This document shows positions 1 to 5,370 of a DNA stretch of 5,511 nucleotides, piece by piece. The DNA is from JBKQWK01 sp052139595 (GTDB lineage: Bacteria > Actinomycetota > Thermoleophilia > UBA2241). The stretch spans positions 1-5,511 of the forward strand of contig JBKQWK010000127.1 of the NCBI GenBank assembly GCA_052139595.1. Reading direction: 5' to 3'. The notes under the pieces were generated by a model. The model was not told where the DNA came from, did not search any database, and was given only the letters and a program-made list of their open reading frames with translations. Each line of letters starts with the position of its first letter. Positions within the stretch are counted from its first letter, which is position 1. The position numbers were made by a program, and so were the translations under genes.

Positions 1-63
1 GGGCAAAGCCACCGGCGAAGGCATGGTAGGTGAATGAGCCCTTGTTTTTTCGTTGCTCCCTGG

Positions 64-98
64 TGTTCGTTCCCTAAAGCTCGCAGGATCAACGAACA
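64..98. repeat. Inverted repeat 1, 8-bp arms
   Basis: TGTTCGTT at 64-71 is the exact reverse complement of AACGAACA at 91-98, with a 19-base loop. A further TTCGTT lies at 49-54. It is the first of three inverted repeats within about 107 bases. The function is unknown; it could be part of a dispersed palindromic repeat or the 3' end structure of a neighbouring transcript. Confidence 0.5.
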
Positions 99-113
99 GT
101 CTTCTAGAGCGGA

Positions 114-138
114 GTTTGGCTCGTTTCTTCAGCCAAAC
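114..138. repeat. Inverted repeat 2, 8-bp stem-loop
   Basis: GTTTGGCT at 114-121 pairs exactly with AGCCAAAC at 131-138 around a 9-base loop. This is the tightest of the three hairpins in the spacer. There is no T-tract after it on the plus strand and no clear one on the minus strand, so a terminator role is weakly supported. Confidence 0.55.
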
Positions 139-141
139 GCA

Positions 142-170
142 GTCGAAGGACCTGCATTTCGGGCTTCGAC
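142..170. repeat. Inverted repeat 3, 7-bp arms
   Basis: GTCGAAG at 142-148 pairs exactly with CTTCGAC at 164-170 around a 15-base loop. The arm and its flank (AGTCGAAGGACCT) resemble the AGTCGAAGGAC-type intergenic repeats I recall from many bacterial genomes. That resemblance is from memory, not from a search. Confidence 0.5.
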
Positions 171-206
171 TTATGCTGCGAACTTCGGGGACACTACACT
201 CATCGA

Positions 207-241
207 TTGTTTCAGATCGGACGCCATGTTGTTTCAGATCG
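207..241. repeat. Pair of 13-base direct repeats, 22-base period
   Basis: TTGTTTCAGATCG occurs at 207-219 and again, identically, at 229-241. The repeat period is 22 bases, about two turns of B-DNA, so both copies would face the same side of the helix. That spacing would suit a dimeric DNA-binding protein, but the pair lies just beyond the 3' end of the thioesterase remnant, where an operator would be odd. A small local duplication is the simpler explanation. Confidence 0.5.
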
Positions 242-254
242 CGGGTCGTGCCCG

Positions 255-640
255 TCAGCGCTTCTCTTCAGCTTCGGCCAATGCGGCCACAGCCAGCTTG
301 CCCTCTGTGCGCCGCACGCTCTCCCGTTCGCGATGTTCACGGCGGCGCAGCGCATCTTCATAGCGCCGCACCTCGTCCGGCGTCTCCGGCTTCAGCTGCG
401 GAACCTTCTGCACGCGTCCTTGTTCGTCAACCGCGACAAACACCAGGTACGCGCTGGCGACGTGCGCCACTTCGCCGGTCCGCGTGTTCTCCGCCCACAC
501 TTTCACGCCCACTTCCATGGAGCTCGTGAACGCCCGGTTTACGCTGGCTTTCAACGTGACAAGGTCGCCCAGATGTACGGGTCGGATGAAGTCGCACGCC
601 GCTTCATGTCGTCACGTGCGGTCACTGCCTCGTTGTCCAT
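255..640 (-). pseudogene. Broken hotdog-fold acyl-CoA thioesterase
   Basis: The reading frame open from 611 down to the TGA at 257-255 carries the C-terminal two thirds of a BACH/YciA/YkhA-type acyl-CoA thioesterase. Intact members hydrolyse acyl-CoA to free fatty acid and CoA in the cytoplasm. The segment ACDFIRPVHLGDLVTL and the following AFTSSMEVGVKVWAEN are the typical strand-turn-strand core. VFVAVDEQGRV..VPQL and a charged RRYEDALRRRE tail follow. Family members are usually about 150-170 residues; here only about 115 are recognisable. A stop (TGA, 614-612) precedes this frame. The only start inside it is a TTG at 554 that would cut into the hotdog core. An ATG at 640-638 begins MDNEAVTARDDMK in a different frame; a -1 shift would join it to the thioesterase frame. 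Even joined, the product would be about 128 residues and lack the N-terminal strand and much of the central helix. A real decayed gene or an assembly indel plus deletion are both possible. The family call is firmer than the pseudogene call. Confidence 0.65.
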
Positions 641-646
641 GGCGAG

Positions 647-652
647 AGTCTA
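647..652 (-). promoter_or_regulatory. Candidate -10 box TAGACT before minus-strand ATG
   Basis: On the minus strand TAGACT (652-647) is followed by exactly six bases and then ATG (640-638). This spacing would start transcription at or next to the A of the ATG, as in leaderless mRNAs with a TANNNT box. No good -35 hexamer sits 17 bases upstream. The same arrangement precedes the divergent helicase gene. This is a motif match only. Confidence 0.3.
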
Positions 653-791
653 CCCCGCTTCAGTCGCAGCGCTTCACTCCCAAGCCGCTTGGCGAAGTCC
701 GAACCAGCGCGGCGATTGTCGCCCGGGCCACGACGACGATCGTCACCGGTCACCGCGCATCGTCATCCTTTCACCGCGGCGGCGGCGAGGG

Positions 792-797
792 TAGATT
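792..797 (+). promoter_or_regulatory. Candidate -10 box TAGATT before helicase ATG
   Basis: TAGATT at 792-797 is followed by six bases and then the ATG at 804. That is the spacing expected for a leaderless transcript. The upstream GAGGG (787-791) is 12 bases from the ATG, far for a Shine-Dalgarno site. The -35 region (TTTCAC, 769-774) is poor. TAG at 792-794 is also the in-frame stop that bars any earlier helicase start. Confidence 0.35.
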
Positions 798-803
798 CGA
801 AGC

Positions 804-3272
804 ATGATGAGCGCCGTCAAGCAACCCCCGGATCAGACCCCGCCGCTGATATGGACAACCACCATTTCACGACCACGTAATCTGCGCGCCCTTGGCTACA
901 AGGTGCTTCGTTTCCGAACGGTACGCCGGCGGTACATCGTACGGGCGCAGACGACTGCGTCGCTGCGCTCCAGCCTCGAGCTGCCGGCGCAGAAGCTCTT
1001 CACCTTGTTCGAGCAGCGGAGACGCGTTGCCGTGCGTGGTGTCAGGCTCGAGTCAATCGTCGACCTCCACGATCTGTTTGCGTACGTGATTGAGCCGGCG
1101 CTGCGCCGCGGCTGCGAACTCCTGATCGAAGCCGACAGACCGCTGGCCGAGCTGCATCCTAGCGACTTCATCGACGAGGCTTTCGGCTACGCATGGACGC
1201 TCGAACGGCTGCACTGGCTGGCCGAGCACCCGCCGCCAGGGCGAGGGCACAGCTCGCCGACAACCGAATCGGCCGAACCCGCTTGGCTCACGCGCCTCGA
1301 CGAGCCGCAACGCCGCGCCGTACTCAGCCATCATGGTGTGACCCAGGTCATTGCCCCGGCCGGCAGCGGCAAAACGCTCGTTCTGGTAAGCCGCGTTCGC
1401 GAGTTGTTGCAGCGCGGCGCGGCGCCAGAAGCCATCCTCTGCCTGACGTTCAACGCGAAGGCTAAAGATGAGTTGCAGCAGCGGCTCAAAGGGGCGGGTA
1501 CAGCGAGCATTGAGGCGCGCACCTTTCATAGTGTGGGCCGCATGATCCTCCAGGCTGAGGGCCAAGGCCGGCCGCTGGCCAAACCACCGAGCCTGCGCCA
1601 ATGGCGGCGACTGGCAAAGACCGCCCGCGACAGCCTGGGTGAGCGCGGCACTTGGGTAGAAGCGGACGAGGCCGGGGCGGCAGTGACCGGCTACAAGCTC
1701 GGCGCCATGATTACGCCGGCCGAAGCTGAGCGACAGGCCGAAGCTGCCTGGCGCGTGGCCATCGAGGCCGTCGACGCCAAGCGCAGGGAGGGAGGGCGGC
1801 ATGGACGAGAAGTTCCGGCGGGTACCAGACATCCTGTCGACCGGTCCACGAGTGCAGCGGCGTTGGCCGCCGTGACGGCGAGCGCGCTGGCGGTCACCAC
1901 AGCGCGCATCTATGCCCTCTATCAGCACCAGCTCGAAGAGACAGGCAAGCAGGACTTCGACGACATGATCGTGCGGTCGGTCCGCCTGTTGCGCGCCGAT
2001 GCCGACGTGCGCGCCCGCTGGCAGCAGCGCTGGCAGTACTTGCTCGTCGACGAGTACCAGGACATCGAACCGGCCCAGGAGATGCTCGTGCGTTTACTGG
2101 CGGCACCACAGGACTGCCTCTTCTGTGTCGGCGACGAAGACCAGACACTTTACGCGTGGCGGCGTGCTTCAATCGAGACGATGCTCGCCTTCGATCTCGC
2201 CTACCCCGGTCTGCAGCGTATCGCCCTGGCGCGCTGCTATCGCTGTCCCGAAGCGATTGTCAGCTGCGCACGCCGTCTGGTCGAGCACAACCGCTATCGT
2301 TTCCCCAAAGCGATCAAGGCGGTGGCGGCAGCACCCGCCGCCGGCACCTCCTGCCGAGCGGGCACGGGTGGAGGCGACCGCATCACCGTCATTGCCGCCG
2401 AGTCGTTGCTGCACGGTGCGGCTCTGGTCGCCGAGCAACTTGGCGGCAGCGAGCCATCAGAGGTCGCCGTGGTGGCGCGCACGAGCCGGTTGCTGCGCCT
2501 TGTCGCCGCCGAATGCGTCGCTCAGGGTATTCGTTTTCAGGGCTCGGCGCAGATCCTCCCTGCAGGTGAAGCGCATGCGCTCCTGAGTGCCTACCTGCGT
2601 GTCCTCACCAACCGGCGCGCGGCCAGCGGCGCCGACGTCGGCGCCGTACTGCGCGCGCCCAACCACCACCTGCCCGTTGCGGCGCAAACAGCGATTGCAC
2701 AGCGTTTGCGCCAGGGAGCAACCTTCGCCGAGGCTGTCGCCGGCCTCAGCCACGATGCACTTCACTTCTCGGCGCTCGACGAAGCTGCAGTGTTTCTCGA
2801 CGATCTCTCCGACCCTGGCGGTGACGCCAGCGAGATTCTTTGGCGATTGCGCAGCGAAGGCGGGCTTGACCAGCAGATTGTCAACCAGGAAAGTCTGTCG
2901 GCAACCGAGCAGATCGAAGTCGAGACGCTGATGGCAGCGCAGCACGCCAGCGAGGGGTCCACGCTGGCTGAGTTCGCCGCCAAGTGGACTGCTCAGGATC
3001 ATCTCGTCGACGCCGGCTTGACTACCGGCGACGGCGTCGAGTTGACGACTGTGCACGGGGCCAAGGGCCGCGAGTGGCCCACCGTCTACCTGTTCGGCGC
3101 CGACGAGCATCAGCTCCCCCACGCCAGTTCCGCCAACGACATCGAGGCCGAACGGCGCATTGCCTACGTTGCCTTCACGCGCGCCCGTGAGCGCTTGGTC
3201 ATCGTCTACACGGCCGGCCAACAAAGTCGCTTTCTGGTCGAGGCCGGCCTCGTGGCGCCGGCGCCAGGGTAG
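804..3272 (+). CDS. UvrD/Rep-type superfamily 1 DNA helicase
   Basis: This 822-residue protein is an ATP-driven 3'-5' DNA unwinding motor by family. It would act in repair, recombination or replication restart in the cytoplasm. All SF1A motifs are visible in order: Q-motif LDEPQRRAV (165-173), Walker A APAGSGKT (184-191), Ia LTFNAKA (214-220), Ib ARTFHSVG (238-245), II VDEYQD (415-420), III VGDEDQTLYAWR (442-453), IV CYRCPEAI (478-485), V ELTTVHGAKGREWP (746-759) and VI AYVAFTRARERL (787-798). The catalytic Glu417 and the motif VI arginine are present, so the motor looks intact. Residues 1-160 form an N-terminal extension I do not recognise; canonical members start near the Q-motif. The protein ends about 25 residues after motif VI, with no fused nuclease and no long PcrA/UvrD C-terminal tail. 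It is therefore a UvrD-like paralogue rather than UvrD or PcrA itself. Codons 326-355 look locally out of frame. ATG 804 is the first start after an in-frame TAG (792-794); ATG 807 is the alternative. Confidence 0.93.
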   Translation: MMSAVKQPPDQTPPLIWTTTISRPRNLRALGYKVLRFRTVRRRYIVRAQTTASLRSSLELPAQKLFTLFEQRRRVAVRGVRLESIVDLHDLFAYVIEPALRRGCELLIEADRPLAELHPSDFIDEAFGYAWTLERLHWLAEHPPPGRGHSSPTTESAEPAWLTRLDEPQRRAVLSHHGVTQVIAPAGSGKTLVLVSRVRELLQRGAAPEAILCLTFNAKAKDELQQRLKGAGTASIEARTFHSVGRMILQAEGQGRPLAKPPSLRQWRRLAKTARDSLGERGTWVEADEAGAAVTGYKLGAMITPAEAERQAEAAWRVAIEAVDAKRREGGRHGREVPAGTRHPVDRSTSAAALAAVTASALAVTTARIYALYQHQLEETGKQDFDDMIVRSVRLLRADADVRARWQQRWQYLLVDEYQDIEPAQEMLVRLLAAPQDCLFCVGDEDQTLYAWRRASIETMLAFDLAYPGLQRIALARCYRCPEAIVSCARRLVEHNRYRFPKAIKAVAAAPAAGTSCRAGTGGGDRITVIAAESLLHGAALVAEQLGGSEPSEVAVVARTSRLLRLVAAECVAQGIRFQGSAQILPAGEAHALLSAYLRVLTNRRAASGADVGAVLRAPNHHLPVAAQTAIAQRLRQGATFAEAVAGLSHDALHFSALDEAAVFLDDLSDPGGDASEILWRLRSEGGLDQQIVNQESLSATEQIEVETLMAAQHASEGSTLAEFAAKWTAQDHLVDAGLTTGDGVELTTVHGAKGREWPTVYLFGADEHQLPHASSANDIEAERRIAYVAFTRARERLVIVYTAGQQSRFLVEAGLVAPAPG

Positions 3273-3315
3273 ACTGTGCCACGGCGCGCCAGTAGACCGC
3301 CGCAACGGATCAGAA

Positions 3316-3352
3316 GCACACTCGGCGACGCGTTTCGCGCCGCCGAGTGTGC
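3316..3352 (+). terminator. Strong GC-rich hairpin after helicase gene
   Basis: GCACACTCGGCG (3316-3327) pairs perfectly with CGCCGAGTGTGC (3341-3352). Inside, after one A-C mismatch, CGCG pairs with CGCG around a TTT loop, so the whole 37 bases are almost symmetric about base 3334. It begins 43 bases after the helicase stop and ends 66 bases before the next start, the usual place for a terminator. No U-tract follows on either strand, so a non-classical terminator, an mRNA-end stabiliser or a protein-binding palindrome are all possible. Confidence 0.6.
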
Positions 3353-3405
3353 GGAATCCTACGAACGGCGTAAGCCCTGCCACCAACTGACAGACCAGTA
3401 CCAAC

Positions 3406-3412
3406 GGAGGAG
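3406..3412 (+). promoter_or_regulatory. Shine-Dalgarno GGAGGAG for GTG start
   Basis: GGAGGAG at 3406-3412 lies six bases before the GTG at 3419. This near-perfect anti-16S match fixes the start of the ABC ATPase at a GTG codon. It contrasts with the helicase gene upstream, which lacks a well-spaced site. Confidence 0.85.
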
Positions 3413-3418
3413 TCCCAC

Positions 3419-4465
3419 GTGGCCGAATCACTGCCGACGGGCGACATCGAGGTCCAGGCGCTCACCCGCCTGTTTGGCGAGTTAAGAGCCGTCGACAACG
3501 TCGATCTCGTCGTCCCGTCGGGCCAGATCTTCGCCTTTCTGGGCCCCAACGGAGCCGGCAAATCGACCGTTGTTAAAGTACTCACGACGATCCTGGCGCC
3601 AACGACAGGTATGGCCCGCGTAGCCGGCTACGACGTTACCCGTGAGGGTGGCCGTGTACGCCGCGCGATCGGCGTGGCCCTGCAAGAGGTCGGTCTCGAC
3701 CCACTCATGACGGCGCGTGAAGTTCTCGTGCTGCAAGCGCAGCTCTTCGGTAGCTCGGCTAGTGCAGCACGCCTTACAGCTGACCGCCTACTGACCCTGG
3801 TCGACCTGGCCGATGTCGCGACCGACAAACGCAGCGGCGAGTACTCCGGCGGCATGAAGCGCCGCCTCGATCTGGCCCTGGCTCTGGTGCACAACCCCCG
3901 CATTCTCTTTCTCGACGAACCTACCACCGGTCTGGATCCAGCCAGCCGAATGGCGATCTGGGACGAGGTGCGACGCCTTAACCGGGAGAAAGGCATGACC
4001 ATCTTCCTGACCACCCAGTACCTGGAGGAGGCCGATCGCCTGGCCGAACAGGTGGCGATCATCAACCACGGCAGCATTGTCGCTCGCGGTGCGCCGGCAG
4101 AGCTCAAGAAGGGCCTTGGCGACGAGGTAGTCGAACTTACCCTGGCGACGGCGGAGCCAGCGGCGCGCGCCGACGCCGCCCTGGCTTCGCTCGCCCCAAA
4201 CCGTCAGCTGAGCGGTCGCAAGCTGCGCCTCTACTTCGCCGACGCCGCCCACGCGCTGCCCGAAGTCGTGCGTCGCCTCGACGCCGCACAAGTCGGTTTC
4301 TCCGGGCTGACTGTCAGCCAGCCGACGCTCGACGACGTCTTCCTGCGCGTCACTGGCGAGCTCCTCGGCAATCAGGAGCCTGCCGGGGAAGAGGGGACGG
4401 GTGTTACGGCGGCCGTGCCGGGCGACTCCGCCGCCGCGGCGGCCGGCGAGAAGGTCTCGGCGTGA
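3419..4465 (+). CDS. DrrA-type ABC exporter ATP-binding protein
   Basis: This 348-residue ATPase would drive an ABC-2 exporter from the cytoplasmic face of the membrane. Motifs in order are Walker A GPNGAGKST (42-50), Q-loop Gln89 in ALQEVGLDP, signature YSGGMKRRL (142-150), Walker B ILFLDEP (162-168) with catalytic Glu167, and D-loop GLDP (171-174). The H-loop reads TTQYLEEAD, so Gln200 replaces the usual switch histidine. This substitution is characteristic of the daunorubicin-resistance DrrA family. A C-terminal domain of about 110 residues includes TLDDVFLRVTG (324-334), matching the SLDEVFLALTG-like segment of DrrA. An Ala/Gly-rich tail ends the protein. It overlaps the permease gene by four bases, so the two are translated together and presumably form an A2B2 complex. 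Gene family is firm. The substrate is not: DrrA-like pairs serve in drug, glycolipid and other lipophile export, and no biosynthetic gene lies nearby. Confidence 0.95.
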   Translation: MAESLPTGDIEVQALTRLFGELRAVDNVDLVVPSGQIFAFLGPNGAGKSTVVKVLTTILAPTTGMARVAGYDVTREGGRVRRAIGVALQEVGLDPLMTAREVLVLQAQLFGSSASAARLTADRLLTLVDLADVATDKRSGEYSGGMKRRLDLALALVHNPRILFLDEPTTGLDPASRMAIWDEVRRLNREKGMTIFLTTQYLEEADRLAEQVAIINHGSIVARGAPAELKKGLGDEVVELTLATAEPAARADAALASLAPNRQLSGRKLRLYFADAAHALPEVVRRLDAAQVGFSGLTVSQPTLDDVFLRVTGELLGNQEPAGEEGTGVTAAVPGDSAAAAAGEKVSA

Positions 4466-5226
4466 ACGACATCGTCCTCATCGTCAGGCGCTCGCTCTTG
4501 AATGCCCTGCGCGTGCCGGCGGCGATCATTCCTAACATCGCGATCAGCGTCTTCTTCCTCTTCGTCTACAACTCCGGCCTCAGCTCGGTCGGTAAGTTGC
4601 CGGGCTTCAAAGGTACCTACCTTGGCTTCATTCTGCCGGTGGCAATTGTCAGCGCTGCCGTAGGCGGTGCCGGCTCGGCCGGTCAAGCCCTCGTCAAAGA
4701 CATTGAATCCGGCTACTTCACCAAGCTCTTGCTGACACCGACACGGCGACTGGCCCTCGTCTGGGGACCGATGGTCTCGGGCGCCATCATCCTCGTCGGT
4801 CAGGTCCTGCTCATTCTGCTGCTGGCGCTCCTGCTCGGGCTGCGCTCGGCCAGCGGCTTGCTCGGACTAGTCGTCGTCACCGGCTACGCATTTCTCTGGG
4901 GCATGGCCTTTGCCGGTTACGCCGTCTTCTTCGCTCTGCGCACGAAGAATGCGGCCGCGGCCCAGGCGGCGACGCTGGCGTTTTTCCCGCTCATCTTCCT
5001 GAGCACGACATTTGTGCCCAAGCAGTACATCACGGCGACGTGGCTCCGATGGGCCGCAACCATCAACCCGACGACCTATGTGTTTGACGCCATGCGCTCG
5101 CTGCTCAACGACGGCTGGCAGGCACGGCCGCTGCTCGTCGGCCTGGCCGTGACCCTCGCCTTCGCCACGCTCACCGGCACTCTGGCGCTGTGGCAGGCGC
5201 GCAAGGCGACACAACTCACGTCATAA
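4462..5226 (+). CDS. DrrB-type ABC-2 exporter permease
   Basis: This 254-residue integral membrane protein is the partner of the upstream ATPase. Its GTG start overlaps the ATPase stop as GTGA (4462-4465), a translational coupling arrangement. Hydrophobic segments fall near residues 20-37, 51-72, 100-127, 132-158, 168-186 and 222-244, the six helices of an ABC-2 permease. Between helices 2 and 3, KDIESGYFTKLLLTPTRR (79-96) matches the family's ERESGT..RLL.TP.RR cytoplasmic loop, which contacts the ATPase. FLSTTFVP (179-186) and INPTTYVFDAMRSLL (201-215) match the conserved extracellular re-entrant region before the last helix. Length is normal for DrrB-type proteins and there is no sign of damage. 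A single permease gene implies a homodimer. The substrate cannot be read from the sequence. Confidence 0.93.
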   Translation: MNDIVLIVRRSLLNALRVPAAIIPNIAISVFFLFVYNSGLSSVGKLPGFKGTYLGFILPVAIVSAAVGGAGSAGQALVKDIESGYFTKLLLTPTRRLALVWGPMVSGAIILVGQVLLILLLALLLGLRSASGLLGLVVVTGYAFLWGMAFAGYAVFFALRTKNAAAAQAATLAFFPLIFLSTTFVPKQYITATWLRWAATINPTTYVFDAMRSLLNDGWQARPLLVGLAVTLAFATLTGTLALWQARKATQLTS

Positions 5227-5266
5227 CGACACCGTCGCCCAGATAGCACCTGAGCCTCGTCACCGC

Positions 5267-5279
5267 GCCGCTCGGCGGC
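5267..5279 (+). terminator. Weak hairpin after the ABC operon
   Basis: GCCGC (5267-5271) pairs with GCGGC (5275-5279) around a TCG loop, and AAATTAT follows at 5283-5289. It lies 41 bases after the permease stop. The stem is only five pairs and there is no true T-run, so termination here is a guess based mainly on position. Confidence 0.2.
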
Positions 5280-5361
5280 CGCAAATTATAACGGCAGCGC
5301 GTTGCTCCTGGGTGCATAATGCGCTCAAGTCATCCGTCGACCACATCCACCTTCATCCAAA

Positions 5362-5367
5362 GGGGAG
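5362..5367 (+). promoter_or_regulatory. Shine-Dalgarno GGGGAG for the last gene
   Basis: GGGGAG at 5362-5367 is three bases from the ATG at 5371 and six from the ATG at 5374. The second ATG has the better spacing, so the mature start may be Met2 of the longer reading. Confidence 0.65.
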
Positions 5368-5370
5368 CCT

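Larger units (their letters stand above)
1..254. other. Intergenic spacer rich in small repeats
   Basis: No convincing gene lies here. Bases 2-37 read as an open plus-strand tail ending GEGMVGE and a TGA at 35-37. This could be the last residues of a gene from the left, but eleven residues cannot establish that. The rest holds a T6 run (45-50), three inverted repeats (64-98, 114-138, 142-170) and a direct repeat pair (207-241), each listed separately. The stretch looks less GC-rich than the genes around it, as non-coding DNA often does. Confidence 0.6.

Noticed and set aside
1..37. Possible 3' end of a plus-strand gene, or a minus-strand start at 24-22 (MPSPVALP)
   Set aside because: Only eleven and eight codons are visible, with no domain and no ribosome site before the minus-strand ATG. 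Neither can be supported as a gene.
255..554. Functional 99-residue thioesterase from the TTG at 554
   Set aside because: The homology continues upstream of the TTG (ACDFIRPVHLGDLV), so a product starting there would lack part of the hotdog core; there is no ribosome site.
612..640. Programmed -1 frameshift joining the ATG at 640 to the thioesterase frame
   Set aside because: No slippery heptamer or downstream stimulator is visible in the 58-base overlap, and the joined product would still lack the N-terminal part of the fold.
741..790. GTCACCGGTCACC repeat and CGTCATCCTTTCACC as a dispersed repeat or operator
   Set aside because: The short GTCAC repeats and GACGATCGTC palindrome are expected by chance in GC-rich DNA, and the match to known dispersed repeats is partial.
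207..794. Plus-strand open frame of 195 codons across the thioesterase remnant
   Set aside because: It is antisense to the hotdog sequence, has no domain signal, and its composition (Arg/His/Ser-rich) is that of a shadow frame.
1053..1928. Open minus-strand frame of 291 codons opposite the helicase N-terminal half
   Set aside because: Same reasoning: low-complexity Arg/Ala/Gly-rich product, no motif, no ribosome site, antisense to a well-supported gene.
2457..3431. Open minus-strand frame of 324 codons opposite the helicase C-terminal half
   Set aside because: It lies fully antisense to a gene with all helicase motifs. It has no recognisable domain, and long antisense frames are common in GC-rich codon usage.
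5287..5320. TATAAC (5287-5292) and CATAAT (5315-5320) as -10 boxes for the last gene
   Set aside because: Neither has a recognisable -35 at 16-18 bases; TTGCTC (5302-5307) is only seven bases from CATAAT. The AT-rich patch may hold a promoter, but no specific one is supported.
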